Program-made: the position numbers and the translations under genes
Source of the DNA: Rugalucina vietnamica
Taxonomy: Eukaryota > Mollusca > Bivalvia > Lucinida > Lucinidae
Direction of reading: 5' to 3'
NCBI GenBank assembly: GCA_964017185.1
Contig: OZ024884.1
Span: 999,501-1,063,500, forward strand
Length of the DNA stretch: 64,000 nucleotides
The notes under the pieces: generated by a model
The model's input: the letters and a program-made list of their open reading frames with translations, nothing else
Told to the model about the DNA's origin: nothing
Database searches by the model: none
In this document: positions 44,286 to 56,787 of the stretch, piece by piece
Position numbering within the stretch: position 1 is the stretch's first letter
Layout: each line of letters starts with the position of its first letter

Positions 44286-46502
44286 CAGGTGATCTTATAG
44301 TATGCCAATGCTCCGGCGTCCGTCCGTCGTCATCTGTCGTCGGTCCGTCGTCCACCATTTTTAGTTCACCTGAGCCGAAGGCTCATAGGTGAGCTTATAG
44401 TATACCCATGCTCCGGGGTCCGTCGTCCGTCCGTCCTCCACAATTTCAAAGATCTTCTTCTCTGAAACCGCTGGGCCGATTGTTCTCATATTACACATAC
44501 ACCATCTACAGGTAGGGGGAAAGAATAATTGTGTTTTTAGCTCACCTGAGCCGAAGGCTCACAAGGTGAGCTTATAGTACAGTAGTCGAGCCGGCGTCCG
44601 TCCGTGCGTCGACATTTTCAAACTCAAATATCTCTAAGACAACAAGGTCGATCGTGATCAAATTTTATCTAAAGCATCATTGAGGAGGGGGAAAGGTTGC
44701 ATAACGTTTTGGGCCAGGTCGGATTGGAACTCTGGTTTCCATGGCAACAGATAGCTCCCATAGACTGACAATGGGAAAAACATAAAAAAAATCTTCTTCT
44801 CCGAAACCACAAGTCCCAGACCTTTCATATTTTGTGTGTAGCAATGTATAGTGGTCCTCTTTATAAATCCTGCCAACCCTGCCACTGGGGTTCATACAGG
44901 CCCCGCCCCGGGGGCGTGATGGGGCAAAACATAAAAAATCTTCTTCTACGAAACCACATGTCCCAGAGCCATTATATTTTGTATGTAGCAATGTGTAGTG
45001 GTCCTGTTTATAAATCCTGCCAATCATGCCCCTGGGGTCAAAAATGGCCCCGCCCCGGGGGTCATTAGCTCCCAATGGGAAAAACATAAAAAAATCTTCT
45101 CCGAAACCACAAGGCCCAGAGCTTTCATATTTTGTCAGTAGCAATGTATAGTGGTCCTCTTTATAAATCCTGCCAACCGTGCCCCTGGGGTTCATACAGG
45201 CCCCGCCCTGGGGGGGGGTCATGGGTAAAACATAAAAAAATCTTCTCCGAAACCACAAGGCTCAGAGCTTTCATATTTTGTTTGTAGCAATTTATAGTGT
45301 TCCTCTTTATAAATCCTGCCAACTGTGCCCCTGGGGTCCATACGGGCCCCGCCCCGGGGGCGTCATGGGAAAAACCTTAAAAAATCTTCTTCTCCGAAAC
45401 CATAAGGCCCAGAGCTTTCATATTTTGTATGTAGCAATGTATCATGGTCCTCTTTATAGATCCTGCCTACTGTGCCCCTGGGGTCCATACGGGCCCCGCC
45501 TCGGGGGTCATTAGGAAAAACATAAAAAAATCTTCTTCTCCGAAACCACAAGGCCCAAAGCTTTCATATTTTGTATGTAGCAATGTGTAGTGGTCCTCTA
45601 TATAAATCCAGCCAATCATGCCCCTGGGGTCAGAAATGGCCCCGCCCCGGGGGTCATTAGCTCCCATAGACTTACCATGGGAAAAACATAAAAAAATCTT
45701 CTTCTCCAAAACCACAAGGCCCAGAGCTTTCATATTTTGTTTGTAGCAATGTATAGTGTTCCTCTTTATAAATCCTGCCAACCATGCCCCTGGGGTCCAT
45801 ACGGGCCCCTCCCTGGGGGCGTCATGGGAAAAACTTTAAAAAATCTTCTCCTCCGAAACCATAAGGCCCAAAGCTTTCATATTTTGTTTTTAGCAATGTA
45901 TAGTGGTCCTCTTTATAAATCCTGCCAACCGTGCCCCTGGGGTCCATATGGGCCCCGCCCCGGGGGCGTCATGGGAAAAACATAAAAAAATCTTTTCCGA
46001 AACCATATGGCCCAGAGCTTTCATATGTTGTGTGGACCAATGTATAATCCTCTCCTTTATAAATGCTGCCAACGGTGCCCCTGGGTTCCATACAGGCCAC
46101 GCCCCATGCATGTCATTATCTACCATAGACTTATAATGGAAATATATGAAAAAACTTTTTCTGCAACAGCATGACACAAAGCTTGTATATTTGATATACA
46201 ACATTGTCATGTGGAGCTCTACATAAATCCTGCCAATTTTCCCCTGAGGTCAAATATGGCCCCACCCCGGGGGTCATTATAGGACCCTGACCTTGTTAGA
46301 TGATTTTTTCACGTGAACCAAAATGGCAGAAAAGAGGATACACAATCCAGACAAGAGCTCTTCTGCTGATGTAAGTAGGGTTTCAAGGTCACATGACCAA
46401 GATGGCCACCATACCCATATATGATAAAAACCCCAATTACTTTGTCCAGTGACTGTACTTGTTGACTCTCATGTGAGCAATCGTTGCCCCTGGGCTACTT
46501 GT
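44262..46502 (+). repeat. AGCTCACC-headed repeat: three heads, then ten ~150-bp tandem units
   Basis: Heads at 44263, 44363 and 44540 (agctcacctgagccgaaggc), each with a short hairpin and a gtccgtcc run. From about 44770 to 46300 a ~150-bp unit repeats about ten times (catttttgt-tgtagcaatg, gtggtcctctttataaatcc, tgcccctggggtc, ccgccccgggggc). Frames on both strands are artefacts of the period. Confidence 0.85.
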
Positions 46503-48640
46503 TTAGCTCACCTGAGCCGAAGGCTCACAAGGTGAGCTTATAGGATGGCCATGATCTGGCGTCCGTCCGTCCGTCGTCTGTCCGGCGTCGAGAATTTCAA
46601 AGATCTTCTTCTCTGAAACCGCTTGGCCAATCAAAGTGAAATTTTATGTGGAGCATCCATGGGTAGAGGAAACTGAAGTTTGATCGCGAGATCCGGGTCA
46701 CATGACCAAGATGGCCGCAACGCCCATATATGGTAAAAACACTGCAAAAATCTTCTTCTCCAGAACCAGTGGGCCGATTTCCACGAAACTTGGTATGTAG
46801 CATCGGGGACTTCAACCAATCATAGTTTGATAAAATGATAACCCTTGGATGACCTTGACCTATTTTACGGCAAGGTCAAATTTGGAAACATAGGCTTTTA
46901 CGTGGGAAAAAGTGAAAACTATGGATTTTTTTGAAAACTATTGCAGCCTAAGGCCTGAAAAGTGGTAGATGAAAACAACTATTGGAGTAGATGAAGGTAT
47001 GTGATTAATTTAGGTCAAGGTCATCTCTTGACCTTGGAGGGTCTGTCGTCCATACACACTTTTCAAAGATCTTCTCCTCTGAAACCACTTGGCCAATCAA
47101 AGTGAAAGTTTATGTGGAGCATCCATGGGTAGGGGTGACGAAAGTTTGGTCGCGAAATCCAGGTCACATGACCAAGATGGCCGCCACGCATATATATGGA
47201 AAAAACACTCAAAAATCTTCTTCTCAGAACCAGAAGGCCGATTTTCACGAAACTTGGTATGTAGCATTTGGGACTACAGCCCATCATAGTTTGATCAAAT
47301 GATGACCCTAGCATGACCTTGACCTATTTTACGGCAAGGTCAATTTTGTAAACATAGGCTTTTACATGGGAAAAAGTGAAAATTATGGATTTTTTGAAAA
47401 CTATTGCAGCCTGAGGCCTGAAAAGTGATAGATGCAAAACAACTAATGAAAGTATATGATTAATTTAGGTCAAGGTCATCTCTTGACCTTGACCAGTCTG
47501 TGGTCCATACACACTTTTCAAAGATCTTCCTCTCTGAAACTGCAATGCCAATCAAACTGAAATTTTATGTGGAACATCCATGGGTAGAGATAATGAAAGT
47601 TTGATAGCGAAATCCAGGTCACATGACCAAGATGGCCGCCAAGCCCATATATGGTAAAAACCACTCAAAAATCATCTTCTCCAGGACTGGCAGGCCGATT
47701 TTCATGAAACTTCGTATGTATTATTTGGGACTCCAGCCCATCATAGTTTGATAAAATGATGACCCTAGGATGACCTTGACCTATTTTACAGCAAGGTCAA
47801 TTTTTGAAACATAGGCTTTTACATGGGAAAAAGTGAAAATTATGGATTTTTTGAAAACTGTTGCAGCCTGAGACCTGAAAAGTGGTAGATGCAAACAACT
47901 AATGGAGTAGATGAAGGTATGTGATTAATTTAGGTCAAGATCATCTCTTGACCTTGGCCAGTCTGTTGTCCATACACACTTTTCAAAGATCTTCTCTGAA
48001 ACTGCTTGGCCAATCAAATTGAAATTTTATGTGGAGCGTCCATGGGTAGGGGGAACGGAAGTTTGATCGCGAAATATGGGTCACATGACCAAGATGGCCG
48101 CCATGCCCAACTATGGTAAAAAACACTCAAAAATCTTCTTCTCAAGAACATGCTGGCGGATTTCCGCAAAACTTGGTATGTAGCATTTGGGACTCCAGCC
48201 CATCATAGTTTGTTGAAATGATGACCCTAGGATGACCTTGACCTATTTTACAGCAAGGTAAATTTTGGAAACATAGGCTTTTACATGGGAAAAGGCAAAA
48301 ACAATGGATATTTTGGAAACTGTTGCAGCCTGAGACCTGAAAGTTGCTAGATGCAGACAACTAATGGAGTCAATGAAGGTAAGTAATTAATGAAGGCCAA
48401 GGTTATGTAATGACCTTGACCCAATGTCATTTAAATATCAAAATTAAAATTATGGTTTTCTCAGAAATCACTGGGTTTGGAAACCATTGCAGCCTGAGAC
48501 CTGAAACTTTGCAGATGCAGACAACTCATGAAGTCAATAAAGGTTTGTTAGTATTCAAGGTCAAGGTCATTTCATGATTACTTAATACTCCAAGATCAGG
48601 CTTCAGGTGAGCGTTCTCAGGACCAATGGTCCTCTGGTTG
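46503..48640 (+). mobile_element. AGCTCACC-headed repeat, copy with both ends (2.1 kb)
   Basis: Head at 46503. The body is four units of about 465 bp (tcaaagatcttcttctctga, ggtcacatgaccaagatggc, gaaacttggtatgtagcatt, atgaccttgacctatttta). The end at 48603-48639 is caggtgagcg, then a ggaccaatggtcc hairpin and ctctggtt. No coding. The hairpin plus CTGGT end resembles a Helitron 3' end. Confidence 0.7.
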
Positions 48641-49586
48641 TGTTGATCGGATAAGAACTCTGGTTGCTATGGCAACTTATGCTTCCCATAGACTTATAAT
48701 GGAAAAAAGTGAAAATTGCCAGTTTTTGCTGTCTTTTTGGAGAAATTTGAATTTTGTTTTTGCAGAAATGTTTATTGAGTAGCCTCTACGTTTCATGTGA
48801 CTTTTGTCCTAATCCTGTATTTTGATTGGTTGCAGGGGCCCCATATAGGAAAACATTTCAAAAAATATAAAAAATCTTCTTCTCAGAAACTGTCAAGGGG
48901 ATTAAGCCTGTACTTTGTATACCTGACAGTGGCCTCTACATAATTTGTGTTTTTTATTCCAGGCGGATAAGAACTCTGGTTGCTATGGCAACTTAAAGTT
49001 TCCATAGACTTATAATGGGAAAAGTGGAAATCGGCTATTTTTCTGCTAATTACAGACATTTGAATTTTGTTTTTGCAGAAATGTTTATTAAGTAGTGTTT
49101 GACGTTTCTTATGAGTTTTGTCCTAATCCTTTATTTTGATTGGTTGCTGGGGCACCATAAAGGGCAAAATTTTGACAAAAAAAAATCAAAAATCTTCTCA
49201 GAAGCTGTCAAGTGGATGAATCCTGTACTTTGTATACATGTTCCTGAGAATAGCCTCTACATAATTTATGTTTTTATTCCAGTCGGATAAGAACTCTGGT
49301 TGCTATGGTTTCCATAGACTTATAATGGGAAAAGTGGAAATTAGATATTTTTTCTGGACCAATTGTAGGTATTTGAATTTTGTCTTTGCAGAAATATTTA
49401 TTGAGTATATCTCTATGTTTCATGTGACTTTTTTCCTAATCCTTTATTTTGATTGGTTGCTGGGGCCACATAAAGGGTAAAATTTCGAAAAACATTTAAA
49501 AATCTTCTCCCCAGAAATTGTCTACGGCATGAAGCCTGTACTTTGTAAACATGTTCCTGACAGTAGTCTCTACATAATTTGTGTTT
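48641..49586 (+). repeat. ~310-bp tandem unit, three copies
   Basis: Units start near 48654, 48964 and 49284 with cggataagaactctggttgc. Each holds gcagaaatgtttatt, aatcctttattttgattgg and ctctacataatttgtg. The third is broken at 49586 by the next head and appears to resume at about 55823. Confidence 0.8.
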
Positions 49587-51193
49587 TTAGCTCACCTGAG
49601 CCGAAGGCTCACTAGGTGAGCTTATAGTATACTACTCGAGCCGGCGTCCGTCCGTGGGTGCGTGCGTCCGTGCGTGTGTCCGTCCGTCCACACTTTCAAA
49701 CATGTATATCTCGAAGACCAGCAGGCCGATTGCAATCAAACTTTATCAGAAGCATCATTGTGGTGGGGGATTGCCTGTATCAGGTTTTGAAGCAGATACG
49801 ATCAGAACTCTGGTTTCCATGGCAACAGATAGCTCCCATAGGCTTATAATGGGGAAAAGTTTGTCAACACTCTAGCAGCCTCAATTTTGATAGAAACTTC
49901 TTCATTCTTGCAGGTAATGAGGACAACCATAAAGTCTCGGATGAGTTCGAAATTCAGCCAGATCCATCCATGGAGTGTGGAGTTAGCTGCCCTTGAGCGT
50001 TTGAAAAAATCCCCATAGACTTGCAATGGGAGAGAGGTTGTCAACACTCCAGCGCCTTCATTTCTGATCGGATCTTCTTCATTCTTGCAGGTAAAAAGGA
50101 CAGCCATAAGACCTCGGATGAGTTCGAAATTCAGCAAGATTCGACCATGGACTGTGGAGTTACCTGCCCTTGAGCGTTTGGAAAATGGCTGTTAAGTGTT
50201 GTCAACACTCTAGTGCCTACATTTTTGATCCGATCTTCTCCATTCTTTCATGTAACAAGGACAGCCATGAGATCTTGGATGAGTTCGAAATTTGTCGAGA
50301 TTCGACCTTGGACTGCAGAATTACCTGCCCTTGAGTATTTGGAATATGGCTGTTAAGTGTTGTCAACACTCTAGTGCCTACATTTTTGATCCAATCTTCT
50401 TCATTCTTTCATGTAACAAGGACAGCCACAAGACAAGGATGAGTTCGACTGCCCTTGAGCATTTGGAAAACGGCTGTTAAGTGTTGTCAACACTCTAGCA
50501 CCTACATTTTTGATCAGATCTTCTTCATTCTTTCATGTAACAAGGACAGTCATGAGATCTTGGATGAGTTTGAAATTTGGCGAGATTCTACCATGGACTG
50601 CGGAGTTAGCTGCCTTTGAGCATTTTAAAAAATCTGCATAGACTTACAATGGGAAAGCTGCTGTGAACACTCCAGCGCCTTCATTTGTGTCTGATCTTCT
50701 TCATTCTTGCAGGTAACAAGGACAGTAATAAGATCTAAGATAAGTTTAAAATTCGGCGAAATTTGACTATGGACATCGGAGTTACCTGCCCTTGAGCATT
50801 TGAAAATGGCTATTTAGTGTTGTCAACACTCTAATGCCTACATTTTTGATCCAATCTTCTTCATTCTTTCATGTGACAAGGACAGTCATAAGATCACGAA
50901 TGGGTACAAAATTGGGCGAGATTCAACCATGGACTGCAGAGTTAGCTGCCCTTGAGCATTTGAAAAAATCTCTATAGACTTATAATGGGAAAGATGTTGT
51001 GAACACTCCAGCGCCTTCATTTCTGATTGGATCTTCTTCATTCTTCGAGGTAACAAGGACAGCCATAAGATGTGTGATTAGTTTAAAATTCAGCGAGATT
51101 CGACCATGGACTGCAGAGTTACGTGCCTGTGAGCTTTGGAAAATGGCTGTAAAGTGTTGTGAAAACTTTAGCGCTTACATATTTGTTCCTCTG
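49587..51193 (+). repeat. AGCTCACC head with eight ~165-bp tandem units
   Basis: Head at 49587. The body unit holds tgttgtcaacactctag, cctacatttttgatc, tcttcattctttcatgtaac, aaggacagccat and accatggactg-ggagtta. About eight copies. The first 1.2 kb recurs at 53990-55205. Confidence 0.85.
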
Positions 51194-51445
51194 TTTTAGC
51201 TCACCTGAGCCGAAGGCTCACATGGTAAGCTTATAGGATGAGAGTCGAGCGGGCGTCCGTCCGTACGTCTGGCCGTGCATCAGTCTACACTTTCAAACAT
51301 GTACATGTGTATCTCAGAGACCAGCAGGTCCATTGCAATCAAACTTTATCAGAAGCATCAGTGTGGTGGGGGATTGCCTGCATTAGGTTTCAAGCTGATT
51401 GGATTTGAACTCTGGTTTCCATGGCAACCCTTAGGGGTAATTAAA
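51194..51445 (+). repeat. AGCTCACC head fragment
   Basis: Head at 51194, gtccgtccg run, and the ccagcaggtccattgcaatc block. The body is missing after tttccatggcaaccc. Confidence 0.75.
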
Positions 51446-51502
51446 TAAGCGAATTATCCACTGGGCCATTGGGCCTTTTTGCTATATTTTATTGGTATTT
51501 AT

Positions 51503-52920
51503 GTCTCCCCCCTTCAGGGTCGGGAGACATATTGTCTTTCCCCGTGCGTCTGTCTGTCCGTCACAAAACGTGTCCGCTCTATAACTTGAAAACCGTTAAA
51601 GATTTTTCGATGAAACTTAGTACACTTGTAAACCACGACGAGACAATGTGTCATGCACAAGAACCATAACTCTAGCTTGAGTATTTTTGGAGTTATTTCC
51701 CTTTGATTATTTTCGATACAGTTTCGTGTCCGCTTTGTGACTTGAAAACCGTTAAAGATTTTTCAATAAAACTTAGTACACTTATTAAGCATGATCAGAC
51801 GATGTGTCATGCACAAGAACCATAACTCTGGCTTGAGTATTTTACGAGATTTCCCTTTGATTATTTTCTGTACTACATTTATTTCGTGTCCGCTCTGTAA
51901 CTTGAAAACCGTTAAAGATTTTTCAATAAAACTTGGTACACTTATTAAGCATGATCAGACGATGTGTCATGCACAATAACCATAACTCTGGCTTGAGTAT
52001 TTTACGAGTTGTTTCCCTTTGATTTTTTTCTGTACTATTTCGTGTCCGCTCTTTAAAACTCGAAAACCGTTTAAGATATCGAGATGAAACTTCCCAGGAT
52101 CACTAATCAACATAAGACGATGTGCAGAACACAAGAACTGTAACTCTGGATTGCATATTTTTCAAGTTATGGCCCTTTGAAATGGAAAATAGCAGAATTT
52201 ACATTTTTGCCGCGTCTGCTCTGTAACATGACAATTGTTCAAGATAGTGCCATGAAACTTCACAGGAATATCAACCAACATCAGATGACATGCAGAATTC
52301 AAGAACTGAAACTGTGGATTTCTTAATTTGGTAGTTATGGCCCTTTTAAATTGACGATAAAGGATTCTGCATGGTATGTTGTGTCTGTTCTATAACTTGT
52401 TTGTTTGTGTTGAGGCTTAACGTCCCAGTCAACAGCTATGGTCATGTCGGGACAGTGTCTGGTTGTGACAGGGAGCTCTATGCTCACTTTTATAGTGCTG
52501 CCTCACTGTGGTATCAAATCCCAGACACTTTACATGATACCACCCCCAATCACATTATACTGACATCGGGGCGACCAGTCCTAGCTCTACCCCGAAAATC
52601 CGAGTGCCTGGCGGGAAGCAACTAACACCGTTGTTAACGACTTTGGTATGTCGCGGCCCGGGATCAAACCCGGTACCTCCCGATCTCGGAGCGGACACTC
52701 TACCAACTGCGCTACCGAGGCCGGTTCTATAACTTGAAAACCCTATAATGTATCATAATGAAACTTTACTGCATTATCAAACAACACGAGACAATGTGCA
52801 GAACACAGGCATAATAACTCTGGATTGCATATTTTTGGAGTTATGGCCCTTTGAAATGGAAAATAGCAGATTTATGTGCGCTTAAAAAGGGGGGAGACAT
52901 CAGTTTTCGTTTAGAAAACA
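51503..52920 (+). repeat. second repeat type with GTCTCCCCCC ends and ~150-bp tandem units
   Basis: Starts tgtctccccccttcagggtc and ends aaaggggggagacatcag, a short inverted pair. Internal units (cgtgtccgctctgtaacttg, aaaaccgttaaagatt, gatgtgtcatgcacaa, ccataactctggcttgagta) repeat about six times. The SINE at 52400-52724 interrupts one unit. Confidence 0.75.
52400..52724 (-). mobile_element. tRNA-headed SINE with 12-bp target duplication
   Basis: Read on the minus strand: tRNA-like head ggcctcggtagcgcagttgg (A box), ccgggtttgatcccggg (B box), a ~200-bp central part, then gtcccgacatgaccatagct and a short acaaacaaac tail. TTCTATAACTTG lies on both sides (52388-52399 and 52725-52736). The body is of the kind seen in mollusc tRNA SINEs; the exact superfamily is not assigned. 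Confidence 0.88.
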
Positions 52921-53409
52921 AATTGTAGTTTTATACTTTCAGAGAAAGATATAGACACAAGAGCTTGGTATGTAATTGTAAGATATGGAATACTACTTCA
53001 CCACAGAAGAGACAACAGGTATGTGACAAGTCCCATAACAGACAGAATTGACACTTTAGCAGGGACCGAGGAGATGAACCTCGCTAATAAACCACCAATG
53101 CTCAGTGACTTGACGAATACTGGCGGAGGAGGCCGCGTTAACTACTCTGCCTAAGACATTTTGACACCTGAGCACAGCCTTGAAACATTTGCTGAAAGCA
53201 TTGCCAAAAGTTCTGCTGAAAGTTTTGCTCAAAAGTTTGCTATAACATTTGCAGAAAGTATTGCTAATAGTTTTCTTGAATGTGTGTTGAAAGTGTTCTA
53301 ATATATTAGCTGAAGTATAATTCAAGTTCTCCTAAAATGTCAAAAGTATTGCAAATTGCTCAAACATCTGCTGAAAGTAGTTCTAAAACCGGTTTAAGCC
53401 CGCCAGTAA
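52921..53409. other. non-coding sequence with a degenerate tcaaaagTttgc run
   Basis: At 53180-53400 a ~20-bp theme (ttgctgaaagtattgc / ttctgctgaaagtttt) repeats about ten times with variation. It resumes briefly near 53900-53945. No gene. Confidence 0.5.
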
Positions 53410-53720
53410 CTTTGTGTTACTGATCGATCCAAGTCGATACTTCTGTGGTGGTTCTTTTTGTTTTATGTTTTGGTGTATAAAATTTTTTTGTGCTGTTGGC
53501 GCCTTATGTATGTTTTCATATTTTTAATTAAGGTAACTGAGTGGCCACCTATTGGGAAAATAGCTGCTCATTCGGCTTACGATATGTTTCATGGTATGAG
53601 TGCCTGATTGTTAGTTTGGTTTTTCCCACCTCGGTTTTTTGAGTGGGAATCTTTTTCTGATTGCGCCTTTTCCTGATCTTTGCCTACTTGTACCTTTCTA
53701 TTAGTTATGTTCAGACATTT
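53410..53720 (+). repeat. partner of the repeat before RCBTB exon 5
   Basis: Matches 30460-30712: ggttctttttgttttatg, actgagtggccacc, cttacgatatgtt, ctgattgttag and ccttttcctgatc. Confidence 0.6.
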
Positions 53721-53989
53721 TATTGCTTTTAGTTCTAATGATAATTTTTCAAATTGAACTGATTTTCCTAAAATACTGCGGATATTCCTGAAGGTCTAAC
53801 TCCAAACGTCGCCGAGTCTTTTGAATTCTTGAGGAAGAATCAGCAGCTCTGCAGATTAAAAATTCACACCTGAGCAGTCTTTCAAAGTATGAATGGTGAA
53901 TCATTTGCTGAAAGTATTGCTAATAGTTCTGCTGGGTTTATTGCAACTGGTTTTGGTTTGGTTTGTTGTTTAACGCCAAGGTCAATAAT

Positions 53990-55205
53990 TTTTAGCTCAC
54001 CTGAGCCGAAGGCTCACTAAGTGAGCTTATAGTATACTACTCGAGCCGGCGTCCGTCCGTGGGTGCGTCCGTGCGTGCGTCCGTGCGTGTGTCCGTCCGT
54101 CCGTCCACACTTTCAAACATGTATATCTCGAAGACCAGCAGGCCGATTGCAATCAAACTTTATCAGAAGCATCATTGTGGTGGAGGATTGCCTGTATTAG
54201 GTTTTGAAGCAGATAAGATTAGAACTCTGGTTTCCATGGCAACAGATAGCTCCCATAGGCTTATAATGGGGAAAAGTTTGTCAACACTCTAGCAGCCTCA
54301 ATTTTGATAGAAACTTCTTCATTCTTGCAGGTAATAAGGACAACCATAAAGTCTCGGATGAGTTCGAAATTCAGCCAGATCCATCCATGGAATGTGGAGT
54401 TAGCTGCCCTTGAGCGTTTGAAAAAATCCCCATAGACTTACAATGAGAGAAAGGTTGTCAACACTCCAGCGCCTTCATTTCTGATCGAATCTTCTTCATT
54501 CTTGCAGGTAACAAGGACAGCCATATGACCTCGGATGAGTTCGAAATTCAGCAAGATTCGACCATGGACTGTGGAGTTACCTGCCCTTGAGCGTTTGGAA
54601 AATGGCTGTTAAGTGTTGTCAACACTCTAGTGCCTACATTTTTGATCCGATCTTCTCCATTTTTTCATGTAACAAGGACAGCCATGAGATCTTGGATGAG
54701 TTCGAAATTTGTCGAGATTCGACCTTGGACTGCAGAGTTACCTGCCCTTGAGTATTTGGAAAATGGCTGTTAAGTGTTGTCAACACTCTAGTGCCTACAT
54801 TTTTGATCCAATCTTCTTCATTCTTTCATGTAACAAGGACAGCCACAAGACAAGGATGAGTTCGAAATTCCGCGAGATTCAACCATGGACTGCGGAGTTA
54901 CCTGCCCTTGAGCATTTGGAAAACGGCTGTTAAGTGTTGTCAACACTCTATCACCTACATTTTTGATCAGATCTTCTTCATTCTTTCATGTAACAAGGAC
55001 AGTCATGAGATCTTGGATGAGTTTGAAATTTGGCGAGATTTTACCATGGACTGCGGAGTTAGCTGCCTTTGAGCATTTTAAAAAATCTGCATAGACTTAC
55101 AATGGGAAAGCTGCTGTGAACACTCCAGCGCCTTCATTTGTGTCTGATCTTCTTCATTCTTGCAGGTTACAAGGACAGTCATAAGATCTAAGATAAGTTT
55201 AAAAT
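53990..55205 (+). repeat. 1.2-kb duplicate of 49587-50750
   Basis: Same head, gtccgtgcgtg run and 165-bp units in the same order, with only scattered differences, including a 40-base stretch (near 54855-54895) that is absent from the first copy near 50440. It ends where the first copy continues. Confidence 0.88.
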
Positions 55206-55334
55206 TCACATACAAACGAGCAATCACTGATACATTAAATGCACTCTGTACATGAACGTTTGTTTTTTGTGAAACTGTATTTCGGATTGTGTTCTGGAAG
55301 TTGACACTGTTCTGATAGGGTCGGTAGACATACA

Positions 55335-55405
55335 GTACAACCTCATTATAATGCTATATTTAGGGTCCACAGAAACAAACCGTGTAATAAGTGAACCACG
55401 TTATA
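55335..55405. mobile_element. pogo/Tigger-like MITE, worn copy
   Basis: tacagtacaacctcattata at the left and cgttataataaggttata at the right. The inner part is shortened compared with 33988-34178. Confidence 0.55.
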
Positions 55406-55406
55406 A

Positions 55407-55823
55407 TAAGGTTATAAGCTCACCTGAGCCGAACGCTCACAAAGTAACCTTATAGTATACTACTCGAGCCGGCGTCCGTTCGTTTGTCCACACTTTAAAA
55501 CAGGAATATATCAGAGACCAGAAGGCCGATTTCAGTCAAACTTTATCAGAAGCACCACTTTGATAAGATATTGACTCCAACCATGGACTGCATAATTACC
55601 TACCCATGAGCATTTGAAAAATGGCTATTTAGTGTTGTGAACACTCTAGCGCCTACATTTTTGACTGGATCGTCTTCATTCTTTTAATGTAACAAGGACA
55701 GCCATAAGGTCTCGGGTTAGTTCGAAGGTAAGTGAGATTCGACCATAGACTGCATAGTGACTTTTAAGCTTACAATGAGGAAATCTATCAGGTGAGCTAC
55801 AGGACCCTTGGTCCTCTTGTTTA
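55407..55823 (+). mobile_element. AGCTCACC-headed repeat, short copy with both ends
   Basis: Head agctcacctgagccgaacgc at 55409, two body units, end caggtgagctacaggaccct then tggtcctcttgt at about 55822. The following ttatttcagtcggata continues the 310-bp unit broken at 49586, so the whole stretch 49587-55822 appears inserted in that unit. Confidence 0.65.
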
Positions 55824-56787
55824 TTTCAGTCGGATACGAAATCTGGTTGCTATGGCAACTTAAAGTTTCGATTGACTTAAAACGGGAAAAGTGGAAATTG
55901 GCTATTTTTTTCTGGTTCAATCGCAGATATTTTTTTTTCTATTTTTGGCATGAATCAAAGCCAAACTTTATGTGGAACATTCTTAGGAAGAGTAAATCAA
56001 AGTTTTTATAAATGGTCAAGGTCACATGACCAAGATGGCCGCCATGGCTATAAATAGCAAAATTATTTAAAAATCTTCTCCAGAACCAGAAGGCCTATGA
56101 TTTTGAAACTTGGCATGAAGCATCAGGCAATAGAGCTCTACAAAGTTTATATAAATCATGACCCTGGGATGACCTCGACCTTTTTTACAGCAAGGTCAAC
56201 TGAGGCCGCCCATGCATTTGAATGGGAAACATAGGAAAATGTCATTTAATGGCAAAACACTTGCTAGGAGTGAGCGAATTTGGACAGAATATTCATGTTT
56301 ATGAAAATATTTTGGGCCGAGAGGGTTGTCTTTGGGACTCCATGAAAGTTTGTATAAATGGTCAAGGTCACATGACCAAGATGGCCGCCATGGCTATAAA
56401 TATCAAAAACCCTTAAAAATCTTCTTCTCCAGAACCAGAAGGCCTATGATTTTGAAACTAGGGATGAAGCATCAGGCAATAGAGCTCTACAAAGTTTATA
56501 TAAATCATGACCCTGGGATGACCTTGACCTTTTTTACGGCAAGGTCAACGTAGGTTGCCCACGCATTTGAATGGGGAAAATTGTTACAATGTCATTTGAA
56601 GGGCAAAACTTGCAGTTAATTGACAAATGGACTGAATCTTTATGATTTAAAACAGAAATTGACACCAGATGTTGCTCTGACCCTGCCCTGGGGTTATATA
56701 CATGTATATTACCATTCTAGTCAAACAAGTTTATTGGTATATATCTCATGTCACAAGTGAGCGTTTACAGGACCATTGGTCTTCTGG
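55824..56787 (+). repeat. continuation of the 310-bp unit, then catgaccaagatgg units, with a 3' end
   Basis: Two ~340-bp units with catgaccaagatggccgcc and gaaacttggcatgaagc. It ends agtgagcgtttacaggacca then ttggtcttctggtt at 56787. Confidence 0.7.

Noticed and set aside
44677..46210. Several overlapping open frames on both strands, rich in RPGG and PRGGA motifs.
   Set aside because: They are translations of the ~150-bp tandem unit; the same DNA is open on both strands and frames drift between units.
52615..52724. A tRNA gene on the minus strand.
   Set aside because: The A and B boxes are good, but the stem pairing is poor and it continues into a SINE body with a target duplication.
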